Positions 1-7,692 of a stretch of DNA of 11,936 bases are shown here, in pieces. The first letter of the stretch is position 1; the number at the start of each line of letters is the position of its first letter. A program made the translations under genes and the position numbers. Source of the stretch: Promethearchaeota archaeon (GTDB taxonomy: Archaea; Asgardarchaeota; Lokiarchaeia; Sigynarchaeales; SOKP01); NCBI GenBank assembly GCA_014729315.1, contig WJKD01000288.1, positions 1 through 11,936 on the forward strand, read 5' to 3'. Under the pieces are notes generated by a model. The model searched no databases and was not told where the DNA came from. It was given only the letters and a program-made list of their open reading frames with translations.

Positions 1-852
1 CCTGATCAGTCCATGGTGAATTTGATTTTGAAACTGCTCCATTCGCTGACAGAAGATCCCAATACCGTCCTCCATTGCTCCATTGCCGGCGGCAGAAAAA
101 CCATGAGTATTTACTTTGCGTACGCGCTGCAATTTTTCGGAAGGGAAAATGACCGGTTGTACCATGTGCTGGTTCACCCGGAAGAATTCCAGAATCACCC
201 GGATTTTTATTACATCCCGCCAAATCCGGAAATTCTCGAAACTACGGATAGTAGGAAAATTTCTACAGAAAACGCATCTATCGATATGATTGAAATCCCC
301 TTCATCCGGCTCGGTGCGAAACGGGAATACATCTTCGGCGATAAATGGCTATTAACTTACGAAGAAATGGTCCGCCTGACCCAGGCAAAAATTGAGCAAC
401 TACCGGATCTGCCGCAGCTCATTATTGATTTGAAACGAAATAAAGTAACCATCGGTCTGCGAAAAATCCACCTTTCGCCTATCGAGCTGGCGACATACTA
501 TTACTATGCGGAGCGCAGCAAATCACGGCAGGATACTGTTCCAATTAAAGATTACGAACAATATTTCGAGGCTGCCGATGGCTACTATTTTCAAAGCGAT
601 GGTTTGAAACGAATCATCGACATCTACCGGAATTTGGTATCTGTCGGTACGTATGACAACTTCATCCGGTCGCTGGACAACGGGAATCTCCCCTTTGACC
701 GTGCATGTCAGCACTTTTCCCGCATCAAACGCAAAATCCGCCACGCACTGCAAAACGATGATCTGGCAGAATATTACGTCATATCCGCGGTGGGTGCATA
801 CCGCAAATCGTACGGCATCAAACTGGACAAATCCAAAATAATACTCCGATAA
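1..852 (+). CDS. CRISPR-associated CARF protein, NE0113 family (Csm6-like / ring-nuclease annotation), 5'-truncated
   Basis: The reading frame is open from base 1, before the first ATG at 13, so the N-terminus lies outside the window and the ATG at 13 is probably internal. The visible start matches the middle of the Cas_NE0113 (TIGR02584) family: an aspartate-rich segment, then a strand and glycine turn LHCSIAGGRKTM, then a helix and a HVLV strand. The AGG-RKT turn is the CARF-type ligand-binding loop. The C-terminal half is helical and basic (SRIKRKIRHAL near its end), like the C-terminal domain of this family. Family members occur in type III loci and are commonly labelled Csm6 or ring nuclease, so binding or degrading cyclic oligoadenylate is plausible. 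I see no convincing HEPN active site. It lies 113 bp upstream of cmr1, on the same strand, and has higher GC than the Cmr genes. Family assignment is fairly sure; the biochemical role is not. Confidence 0.8.
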   Translation, partial: PDQSMVNLILKLLHSLTEDPNTVLHCSIAGGRKTMSIYFAYALQFFGRENDRLYHVLVHPEEFQNHPDFYYIPPNPEILETTDSRKISTENASIDMIEIPFIRLGAKREYIFGDKWLLTYEEMVRLTQAKIEQLPDLPQLIIDLKRNKVTIGLRKIHLSPIELATYYYYAERSKSRQDTVPIKDYEQYFEAADGYYFQSDGLKRIIDIYRNLVSVGTYDNFIRSLDNGNLPFDRACQHFSRIKRKIRHALQNDDLAEYYVISAVGAYRKSYGIKLDKSKIILR

Positions 853-858
853 CTGCCA

Positions 859-883
859 ACGGCTTTGCTGATGGCAAAGTTGT
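859..883 (+). other. Hairpin after the NE0113-family gene (possible weak terminator)
   Basis: An inverted repeat just after the stop codon forms CTTTGC / GCAAAG with a 5-nt TGATG loop. It extends outward to about 10 bp if two G-U pairs are allowed. No run of T follows, so it is not a good intrinsic terminator. It could be a weak terminator, an RNA-stabilising 3' end, or chance. Confidence 0.3.
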
Positions 884-899
884 AGCAAGGTTGTGTTCA

Positions 900-928
900 T
901 TGAAAATATCACATTTATTACTTATTAT
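900..928 (+). promoter_or_regulatory. Candidate sigma-70-type promoter for the Cmr operon
   Basis: TTGAAA (900-905) is followed after exactly 17 bases by TATTAT (923-928), 38 bases before the cmr1 start. This is a good match to a vegetative bacterial promoter in spacing and in the -10 box. The region is AT-rich, so such matches are expected by chance at some rate. It is the only gap over 30 bp upstream of the operon within this window, which supports it. Confidence 0.45.
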
Positions 929-965
929 ATAACTCGAATTCTGCACTAAATTTATAGGAGGTTTA

Positions 966-1877
966 ATGAAAGAATTGAAATTCAAAATAATAACCCCAAT
1001 GTTCCTTGGCGATGCAAGAGGGGCTTCAACTGAATTGCGACCGCCATCAGTCAAAGGAATGCTACGATTTTGGTGGCGGGCGATTAAAGCTTGCGATGAA
1101 AAAGATTTAAGAAAGGAAGAAGCTAGAATTTTTGGCTCAAGCGAGGAAGAAATTGGAAGAAGTAAATTTAGAATTATTATAAAAGATAAAATTGTTGAAC
1201 ATGACACAAAAGATTATAAACTCTTACCGCATCATGAAGGAGGAAGAAATTGCCCTTACTGCAAAAATAAAGGAGATGGATTTTGCCATAAAGGGAGGAC
1301 CTTTTCAGCGATAGTTCCAGAGACATCCTTTTCAGTATTAACAGATGCCGATGAAAAAATCCAACAATTATTCCACATATCATCAATCCTTGGCGGCTTA
1401 GGAAAACGATCACGAAGAGGTTTCGGCAGTTTTCAGAAAGTAGATTTCGAGCAAAATTTTCGAAATGTAGAGGAAGTATTAAAAGTAATTAAGAATCTTT
1501 TAAATGGTATTAATAATCAATATAACCTCAATGGCAAAATTAGTTTAATGAATACCCTAAAATTGAATTATCCTTATATAAAAGAAATTGAGATTGGGAA
1601 TTCTTATCTAAATTCTAATGATTTACTAAAAAAAATTGGAATAACTTCTCATGAAATGGCAAAGAAATATTCTAAAGGAGACTCCCTTGGATTTGCACAG
1701 CGGAAAAATCGTTTAGCATCGCCAATTTATGTTTCAACCATAAAATTAGACAATCAATATTTCCCCATTATTACCACTCTTAAAACGGCTTTTAAAAACG
1801 ATTGGAAAAAAGTAAATACTAAACAACAAAACGAATTTAAAAATATAATTTTAAAGAATGAGGCAATTGATGAATAG
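966..1877 (+). CDS. cmr1: Type III-B RAMP protein Cmr1
   Basis: Cmr1 is a RAMP-fold subunit at the head (3' end of the crRNA) of the Cmr effector complex, where it helps capture target RNA. The N-terminus is typical of the family: a strand KFKIITPMFLGD, then RPPSVKGMLRFWWRAI at residues 26-41. The RAMP glycine-rich loop is GGLGKRSRRGFGSF at 143-156. The ATG at 966 has AGGAGG four bases upstream. At 303 aa the protein is near the short end of the family. An unusual Cys/His cluster, C96-x2-C99 with C107-H108, looks like a possible metal knuckle. It is the first gene of the AT-rich operon, and its 3' end overlaps cmr2 by 8 bp if cmr2 starts at 1870. Identity is clear from the N-terminal motif and from the gene order. 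Confidence 0.93.
   Translation: MKELKFKIITPMFLGDARGASTELRPPSVKGMLRFWWRAIKACDEKDLRKEEARIFGSSEEEIGRSKFRIIIKDKIVEHDTKDYKLLPHHEGGRNCPYCKNKGDGFCHKGRTFSAIVPETSFSVLTDADEKIQQLFHISSILGGLGKRSRRGFGSFQKVDFEQNFRNVEEVLKVIKNLLNGINNQYNLNGKISLMNTLKLNYPYIKEIEIGNSYLNSNDLLKKIGITSHEMAKKYSKGDSLGFAQRKNRLASPIYVSTIKLDNQYFPIITTLKTAFKNDWKKVNTKQQNEFKNIILKNEAIDE
1860..1863 (+). promoter_or_regulatory. Ribosome binding site that fixes the cmr2 start
   Basis: GAGG lies six bases before the ATG at 1870. The earlier in-frame ATG at 1858 contains part of this same element and has only a weak AAAGA upstream. This favours 1870 as the true start, with the site embedded in the last codons of cmr1. Confidence 0.6.
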
Positions 1878-3666
1878 TAATAAATATTTATTGATCTTTA
1901 CCATCGGCCCCGTACAATCTTTTATTGCTCAAGCAAGAAAAACAAGAGATTTACATGCTGGAAGTCTATTGCTATCGAAATTAATAAAAGATGTTGGCAA
2001 TGAAGCGATAAAAAAATATAACGCTACACCACTATTCCCCGCCAGAAAGCTTTTTGAAGAAAATGACATTATAACAAAAAATGAAATTTCATCCCTTCCT
2101 AATAGATTTGTAATGTTCATAGACAATGCAAATGCTGGAAAATGTTTAGAACAATATGCAAGAATCCAGTTTCGCATCAAGATGCTGAATCACATATTCC
2201 AAAATAATAATTGTCCTTCATCCTGCTTAAGCCAGGTTGAAAATTTTCTACAAATCTATTGGATTGTATATCCCATTGCTGGTTTGTCTTATCTTAGTGC
2301 CTATGAAAAAGCAAGCCTACAACTTGGAGCAGTAAAAAATACTAGGATATTTCAACAATCCAGTGAAGTTGGCCGGAAGTGTTCGCTTTGTGGAGAGCGT
2401 ACAGCTTTTTTTTATTACTCTTCTCATAGGAATGCAAATAAAAAATTAAAAAGCGGACATTTTTTACATCGATACTTTGCATTAGATGCAGTCAATTTAA
2501 AAAATAAAATAGATTTTGGATTTACTGAAGGTGAAGGACTTTGTACGATTTGTTATTATAAACGATCATTCGAGGATAAAAGAAAAAAGTCCTACTACTA
2601 TTCCACAGCTAAAATCGCATTACTAGATGCTCTTAATTCTATCAAAGAAAGTATGGCAAAAGAATACGAAAAAATATTCAATAATAAATTTGATGAACAA
2701 CTTTATTTTGAAGAAAATTTGACTAAAAGTTACTTTACGAAGCAAGACATTCCGCTGTCAATTTTAACAAAAGCCCAAAACGGGCAGAAAAAGATTGTAA
2801 CCGCAATAAAAGAACAAAATCAGGATTTGACAAAATATTATGCTCTAATAATACTTGATGGCGATAACATGGGCAAATGGTTCTCTGGACGATGGCTCTA
2901 TGACAAAGAAAGACTTGAAGATTTTCATAAATTTGTGACAAATGAACTCACCAATTATGCAGCAAAGGTTCAAACAGATTATGTGACTGACAAACATGGG
3001 CAACTTGTCTATACTGGAGGCGACGATGTTTTAGCCTTCATCAATCTGAATCATATTTTCGATGTAACTAAAAAGCTATTCAAAAATTTTCCACGATTTA
3101 ACAACAATGAATCAATAAAAATAAAAAGTGGTAAATCTGCACATCCATCTTGTGGAATTGTGATTGCTCATTACAAAACGCCTTTATCCGAAGTGCTCAA
3201 GTGGGCAAGAATGATGGAAAAAAAAGCAAAAGGTTTGAAGGATAAACATGGGATCGGGGTTGCTGCTATAACTCATTCGGGCACAATTAAGCAATGCATA
3301 TTTAAATACAATCCTCATTTCAATACATTTAAAAATATTGTATTTGGATTTAAAAATCATTACTCTGACCGATTTATTTTTGTTCTAAAAGAAGAATTTT
3401 TTAAAGTGTTTGAGAACCAGCAAATACCAAGTTACCAAACAAGTCAACATATCGATATGATTTTGACCGAATTAAAACGATTGATGATGCGGAGTAAAAT
3501 TAAAAAGGACAAAGCTACTACTGATTTTATTAGAGATAGAGCAGAAGATGTACGACCTCTGCTGGTTCAACAGGTGCAAGAAGAAACTTCTATCGATATA
3601 AATAACTTTATATCCTTTTTTGAAATTGCCAGATTTTTATCATCAAAAATAACAAAAGAGAGGTAG
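1870..3666 (+). CDS. cmr2: Type III-B Cas10 (Cmr2), GGDD palm, no HD domain
   Basis: This is the large subunit of the Cmr complex. On target RNA binding, Cas10 proteins convert ATP to cyclic oligoadenylate second messengers through the palm domains. The start at 1870 gives 598 aa. The protein begins directly with the first ferredoxin-like domain (LLIFTIGPVQSFIAQARKTR), the segment that normally follows an HD domain of about 200 residues. The HD nuclease is therefore missing and no separate HD gene is seen. A zinc site is likely from C171-x2-C174 and C225-x2-C228. A conserved palm element LDGDNMGKW lies at about 329-337, and the catalytic YTGGDDVLAF has GGDD at 383-386. Synthase activity should be intact while target-activated DNA cleavage by Cas10 should be absent. 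It overlaps cmr1 and ends 4 bp before cmr3. A start at 1858 would add four residues (MRQL). Confidence 0.95.
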   Translation: MNSNKYLLIFTIGPVQSFIAQARKTRDLHAGSLLLSKLIKDVGNEAIKKYNATPLFPARKLFEENDIITKNEISSLPNRFVMFIDNANAGKCLEQYARIQFRIKMLNHIFQNNNCPSSCLSQVENFLQIYWIVYPIAGLSYLSAYEKASLQLGAVKNTRIFQQSSEVGRKCSLCGERTAFFYYSSHRNANKKLKSGHFLHRYFALDAVNLKNKIDFGFTEGEGLCTICYYKRSFEDKRKKSYYYSTAKIALLDALNSIKESMAKEYEKIFNNKFDEQLYFEENLTKSYFTKQDIPLSILTKAQNGQKKIVTAIKEQNQDLTKYYALIILDGDNMGKWFSGRWLYDKERLEDFHKFVTNELTNYAAKVQTDYVTDKHGQLVYTGGDDVLAFINLNHIFDVTKKLFKNFPRFNNNESIKIKSGKSAHPSCGIVIAHYKTPLSEVLKWARMMEKKAKGLKDKHGIGVAAITHSGTIKQCIFKYNPHFNTFKNIVFGFKNHYSDRFIFVLKEEFFKVFENQQIPSYQTSQHIDMILTELKRLMMRSKIKKDKATTDFIRDRAEDVRPLLVQQVQEETSIDINNFISFFEIARFLSSKITKER

Positions 3667-3670
3667 CGTA

Positions 3671-4822
3671 ATGAAATTAAGAATCGTACCCAATGACACA
3701 TTATTTTTTCGAGACGGAAAACCGTTTTCAATGGGGGACGAAACCTGGGCTGATGGTATTTTCCCGCCTAATCCGTCCACTGTTTACGGTAGCATTCGTA
3801 CTAAATTTATCACTGAGAATGGCGGATTGAGCAAGTTTTTGAAAGATAAAATGAAAAATAAAATCGGTACTAAATTTGAAGTCCCTGAAAATGGCTTCCA
3901 GATAAAAGCCATCTTCCTTGGTTTTTCAGAAGAGACATCGGCTATAACGGACCGTTATTATTTCCCCGCGCCGCTTGATATTGCCTGTTTAAAAGATAAT
4001 GCCGATTATATTTTGCCTTTGAAACCACTGCCCAAAGCAGAAATCAAAACATCATGTCCCTTGCCGCAAATTATTTCAGCAGAAAGCATTCTTGAAGAAA
4101 TTGAATTACCACCCAAAGCATTCATCCATGAAACTGCATTCTACGATAGATATTTTGAAGGACATTTTTCCAATATCCGTTTAACACGAATCGAGGATAT
4201 TTTACTTCAGGAACCGAAAGTCGGAATTGGTAGAGACAATTACACCCGAACGTCCGAAGAAGCGATGTTATATCGTGTTGGGATGAACCGACTAAAACCT
4301 GAATGGTCGATTTATGTCGAAATTTCAGGACTGGAAAGACATGATCTAATATCAAATGATGGCGATACTACTCTCATCAAATTAGGAGGTGAAGGAAAAA
4401 CAGCTTCGACTTCAATAGTCGATTTTAATGAGGAGGCAAAGAAACCTGAAGAACTTGAATATTTAAAAAACTCAATTCGGGAAAACAAACAATTCAAAAT
4501 TTATTTTATGACACCAGCCATCTTTAATAATGGTTGGTACCCTGATTTTATTGGACAAAATTTTTTTATGAACGATTTCCCTCAGATAGAAATGATTGCA
4601 GCAGCAGTTGGAAAACCTGATCATATTGGTGGTTGGGATATGGGTAACAACGAACCCAAGCCCATGCGTCGGGCAATTGCTGCAGGCTCGGTTTTTTTCT
4701 TTAATATTCACGATACTAACAAGTTAAATATCGAACAAATTATCCAACAATTTCATCGACAAAACTTTGGTTATAACACAGCAGAGGGTTTTGGCCACTG
4801 TTTAATGACAATTTGGAGGTAA
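3671..4822 (+). CDS. cmr3: Type III-B RAMP protein Cmr3
   Basis: Cmr3 is the Cas5-like RAMP subunit that sits with Cas10 at the base of the complex and holds the 5' repeat-derived handle of the crRNA. The N-terminus is diagnostic: LFFRDGKPFSMGDETWADG at residues 11-29, followed by FPPNPSTVYGSIR. The C-terminus ends in a glycine-rich RAMP loop, YNTAEGFGHCLM. The length of 383 aa is normal. AGAGG lies seven bases upstream of the ATG, and the gene starts 4 bp after the cmr2 stop. It is followed after only 4 bp by a CARF nuclease gene rather than by cmr4, so the usual cmr order is interrupted. GC is slightly higher than in the neighbouring operon genes, but still well below the flanks. Confidence 0.93.
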   Translation: MKLRIVPNDTLFFRDGKPFSMGDETWADGIFPPNPSTVYGSIRTKFITENGGLSKFLKDKMKNKIGTKFEVPENGFQIKAIFLGFSEETSAITDRYYFPAPLDIACLKDNADYILPLKPLPKAEIKTSCPLPQIISAESILEEIELPPKAFIHETAFYDRYFEGHFSNIRLTRIEDILLQEPKVGIGRDNYTRTSEEAMLYRVGMNRLKPEWSIYVEISGLERHDLISNDGDTTLIKLGGEGKTASTSIVDFNEEAKKPEELEYLKNSIRENKQFKIYFMTPAIFNNGWYPDFIGQNFFMNDFPQIEMIAAAVGKPDHIGGWDMGNNEPKPMRRAIAAGSVFFFNIHDTNKLNIEQIIQQFHRQNFGYNTAEGFGHCLMTIWR

Positions 4823-4826
4823 AACC

Positions 4827-6068
4827 ATGAATAATGATATTCCTAAAACGCAAATCTGTTTTTCTACAGAAAACCAGATGGTCAATTTAATTTTAATTCG
4901 AATGCTTAAGCCTCAGCAGGTGGGATATTTTACAATTACAAATTCAAGCAAAAATGATAAATGGGATAATAATTTAGTAAACGTATTAGGGAATGAAATA
5001 CTAATAAATATCCCTGTATCTGATCAGGATGTTTTAAATATTGAAAAATTGAAAGAGATAATGCTAAACAAATTAGCGGAAAAAAATTTGATAGATAAAC
5101 AATTATTATGGAACATCACTGGAGGACAAAGATATTTTGTCGTTGCTGCCTATGATTTATTTCGTGACCGAGTCGGTGACGTTATTTGTTATTTAGAAGG
5201 GAATAAAAATGAAATTACTCTTCTAAGAAATGAGGAAGATGGAATTCGAAAGTTGCCAAATATAACCAGTGATATAGATATTACTATCGAGGAAGCAGTT
5301 AAATTGATGGGATTCAAAGAGGGAAAGGCTGAGCCTGATTGTTTAATCAAGTTTAAAAAAGAAGCGCCTGAATTTAGAATAAAGAAATTCGATCCTGAAA
5401 ACTATTTAACCTTTTTTGAGAAATTTTTGGGAGAAGAAGGCTTACGGAAATTTTGCTTACAAATGAACAGGACAAACGATAAGAAAGATAAATATCTTGA
5501 TGAATTTAAAAAACTAATAAAAGAAAATTCACTGGATAATATATGGGAGTTACTTGGTGCTAATAAATTCGGATCGTTTGGAAAAGTATTTGAATTTATG
5601 GTCGGCGCAAAAATTTTTGACATTATTAGCAGTACTCAAAAACATAATATAAGTGAAATTGCTATATCAAGAGAAGTAACATTTGCAGATAAGAAAAACA
5701 GTGATGAAAATAACACTAAATTTTATAGCATTGATGAATTCGATATTGCGATATTGACAAGGAATGGCAAATTTATTGTTTTCGAATGTAAAACAGGCAA
5801 TATGGCAGGCGATGTTGCTAAAAGCCATCGTTATTCAACTTATGCTATTGGAGGTGTTTATGGATTACCAGTATTGTTGGTTCCTCTTACCAGAACCGAA
5901 ATTACAGATTTAAACGAAAGCAGAGCAGAAGACGACATAAAAAATTTAAAAAGAGCAATAAATGCAGCTAAAAGAGCACAGTTAGAGGATTGGAGTATCG
6001 ATGAAATTGAAAGTAATTTAATTCAAAAATTCAATTTAATCAACGAAGAGAATAAAACTGAAAAATAA
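4827..6068 (+). CDS. CARF-domain PD-(D/E)xK nuclease, Card1/Can2-like, inside the cmr operon
   Basis: This 413-aa protein has the layout of Card1/Can2 (DUF1887-related) effectors: an N-terminal CARF domain that binds cyclic oligoadenylate and a C-terminal restriction-endonuclease-like domain. The CARF signature is WNITGGQRYF with T98-G99-G100. The nuclease residues are all present: E256 in a helix (KVFEFMVG), D306 in DEFDIAIL, and E320-x-K322 in VFECKTG. The D-to-E spacing is 14, which I recall as the spacing in Card1. Known relatives, when bound by cA4 or cA6, cut single-stranded DNA or RNA or nick DNA. About 80 residues between the domains (roughly 170-250) are charged and helical. GGAGG lies seven bases upstream. 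The gene is 4 bp after cmr3 and 18 bp before cmr4, so it must be cotranscribed with the complex that would make its activator. The exact substrate cannot be read from sequence. Confidence 0.88.
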   Translation: MNNDIPKTQICFSTENQMVNLILIRMLKPQQVGYFTITNSSKNDKWDNNLVNVLGNEILINIPVSDQDVLNIEKLKEIMLNKLAEKNLIDKQLLWNITGGQRYFVVAAYDLFRDRVGDVICYLEGNKNEITLLRNEEDGIRKLPNITSDIDITIEEAVKLMGFKEGKAEPDCLIKFKKEAPEFRIKKFDPENYLTFFEKFLGEEGLRKFCLQMNRTNDKKDKYLDEFKKLIKENSLDNIWELLGANKFGSFGKVFEFMVGAKIFDIISSTQKHNISEIAISREVTFADKKNSDENNTKFYSIDEFDIAILTRNGKFIVFECKTGNMAGDVAKSHRYSTYAIGGVYGLPVLLVPLTRTEITDLNESRAEDDIKNLKRAINAAKRAQLEDWSIDEIESNLIQKFNLINEENKTEK

Positions 6069-6086
6069 AATGATTAGGAGGTTATC

Positions 6087-7247
6087 ATGTTCAAAATAGC
6101 AAAACCATTTTTTCTCCATGTTATTACACCACTTCATGCAGGTACTGGTATGGGATTAGGTGCTGTAGATTTACCCATTCAACGGGAACGTCACACAGAT
6201 TATCCAAAAATTGAAGGATCAAGTTTAAAAGGAAGTATTAGAGAAGTATTTGAAGAATTTATAACCGAAGATGGCAAAGTAAATAATGAAGAATTAAAAA
6301 ATCATTTTAGTGGCTTAGAAGATAAATGGATTACAGAGAAAGATGGAAAGAAAGAAGTAAAAAAAAATAAAGACAAAATCGATCTTACAAAATATGATCA
6401 GGCACTTTTTCTTTCTTTTGGTCCAGAAGATGAAGAAAATACCCATGCAGGGGCGCTTGGCTTCACTGATGCTCGGCTGTTATTTTTTCCTGTTAAATCC
6501 ATGAAAGGCGTTTTCGCTCGCATCACCTGTCCTTCAATTCTAAAACACTTTTTGGATGATTTAAAATTATGCAAAAATAATAATAGCATTAACACAAATG
6601 AATTAGATGAATTGACGATACCTTCAAATTCTGATTTGCTGAATTCAACTGATTCAAAAAGTAAATGTATTGTATCGGGTGATTCACTAACAATTAAGAA
6701 AATTGACAATAAAATTGATAAGTTTGTTATTTTAGAGGAATATGCTTTTAATGTCATTGACAATGATATTAAACAATTAGTTAACTTTCTAAAAAGCAAT
6801 ACAGGTGTCAATGATATTGATGAAAAATTGGTCGTCCTGCATGATGATGATTTTCGTGATTTTGTGAATTTATCGACCGAAGTCATCACCCGCAACAAAA
6901 TAAGCAACAAAACTGGTACTGTTGCCAAAGGACAGCTCTGGACCGAGGAATATCTTCCTTCTGAAACCACTCTCTATTCATTAGCATTAACGAGTCCTGT
7001 ATTTCAGGAGAAAGAAGAAGATAAAGGTGTTTTTCAAAAGAGAAATGGTAAAAGCGAAGAAGGACTGGTGATTGAATTTTTTGAGGATGGTATTCCAGAA
7101 GTAGTTCAAATTGGTGGTAATGCTACTATTGGCAAAGGACTGGTTCAAATTAACAAGTGGAAAAGCAACAATGAAAATGAACAAGCGTCTCAGTCTCATA
7201 CTGAAGAACCATCTAACTCAGAAGGAGGAAAAAATGAGTCAAAGTAA
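6087..7247 (+). CDS. cmr4: Type III-B RAMP protein Cmr4 (backbone, target-RNA nuclease)
   Basis: Cmr4 is the Cas7-like backbone subunit, present in several copies and responsible for cutting target RNA at 6-nt intervals. The N-terminus THxGTG-type segment (TPLHAGTGMGLGAVDLPIQR, residues 14-33) contains D28. This aligns with the catalytic D26 of the Pyrococcus furiosus protein, so cleavage should be active. Further family motifs are EGSSLKGSIRE, then AGALGFTDARLLFFPVKS at 121-138, and the late glycine loop GGNATIGKG at 343-351. At 386 aa it is about 90 residues longer than the archaeal prototype. The extra length lies in a lysine-rich insertion at about 65-95, in a region around 155-230, and in a hydrophilic Ser/Glu/Asn-rich tail after about 360. 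A perfect AGGAGG lies five bases before the ATG. The stop overlaps cmr5. Confidence 0.94.
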   Translation: MFKIAKPFFLHVITPLHAGTGMGLGAVDLPIQRERHTDYPKIEGSSLKGSIREVFEEFITEDGKVNNEELKNHFSGLEDKWITEKDGKKEVKKNKDKIDLTKYDQALFLSFGPEDEENTHAGALGFTDARLLFFPVKSMKGVFARITCPSILKHFLDDLKLCKNNNSINTNELDELTIPSNSDLLNSTDSKSKCIVSGDSLTIKKIDNKIDKFVILEEYAFNVIDNDIKQLVNFLKSNTGVNDIDEKLVVLHDDDFRDFVNLSTEVITRNKISNKTGTVAKGQLWTEEYLPSETTLYSLALTSPVFQEKEEDKGVFQKRNGKSEEGLVIEFFEDGIPEVVQIGGNATIGKGLVQINKWKSNNENEQASQSHTEEPSNSEGGKNESK

Positions 7248-7692
7248 TACATACAAAGGCATTGAACGGGGGAGAGCACAGTTTGCTTATGAATGTGTAG
7301 AGAAAATTATTAATGATGGGCAGTTTAAGCATGAATCTGAATACAAATCTTATGTAACTAATGTACCGATGTATATTAAAACAAATGGACTTGGGGCTGC
7401 CCTGACATTTGTAAATGCTAAGAAAACGGATGATAATAAGAAAAAAGGATATGCTTATTCAAAAATTTATGAACACACCTTTGAATATATTCAGAAATTC
7501 GCTAATCACATTTTAAAACTAAAAAAAGAACATAAAAAACATATGGTGAAAAGTATTATCAGTCTTGATTCTCCTAAATATCGAGCACTTACTATAGAAA
7601 TACTCGCATTTTTTAATTGGTTGAGAAAATTTGCTGATGGCCTAATTGAAGAAGAAAAAACTGGAATAATTGAGGAGACAGCAAATGATTAA
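7234..7692 (+). CDS. cmr5: Type III-B small subunit Cmr5
   Basis: Cmr5 is the small, all-helical subunit that lines the Cmr complex beside the Cmr4 filament. I chose the ATG at 7234 because AAGGAGG lies five bases upstream and the protein then begins with a typical Cmr5 start (IERGRAQFAYECVEKI). The same frame is open further upstream, but that part runs inside cmr4 in another frame and has no family resemblance. The product is 152 aa, basic and helical, with a central YVTNVPMYIKTNGLGAAL segment at about 43-60 that is the family hallmark. It overlaps the cmr4 end by 14 bp and the cmr6 start by 8 bp, which suggests translational coupling across all three genes. Position between cmr4 and cmr6 supports the call. 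Confidence 0.9.
   Translation: MSQSNTYKGIERGRAQFAYECVEKIINDGQFKHESEYKSYVTNVPMYIKTNGLGAALTFVNAKKTDDNKKKGYAYSKIYEHTFEYIQKFANHILKLKKEHKKHMVKSIISLDSPKYRALTIEILAFFNWLRKFADGLIEEEKTGIIEETAND
7672..7677 (+). promoter_or_regulatory. Ribosome binding site that fixes the cmr6 start
   Basis: GAGGAG ends seven bases before the ATG at 7685. An in-frame TTG at 7670 overlaps this site and would have no site of its own, so ATG 7685 is preferred. Confidence 0.6.

Noticed and set aside
640..780. HEPN RNase motif (R-x4-6-H) in the left-edge NE0113-family protein
   Set aside because: The only Arg-to-His pairs fall in a run of basic residues typical of this family's helical end, so the match is probably by chance.
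853..965. CRISPR array or leader in the intergenic space
   Set aside because: No repeated unit of 23-40 bases is seen here or anywhere in the window.
1858..1869. Upstream ATG as the cmr2 start
   Set aside because: It adds only four residues, lacks its own ribosome site and overlaps the GAGG that serves the ATG at 1870.
6398..6970. 190-aa reading frame on the minus strand inside cmr4
   Set aside because: It is antisense to a well-supported gene, Ser/Leu-rich with no recognisable motif, and looks like a by-product of AT-rich coding on the other strand.
7111..7233. Upstream extension of the cmr5 frame
   Set aside because: It lies wholly inside cmr4 in another frame, has no Cmr5 resemblance, and the ATG at 7234 has a strong AAGGAGG.
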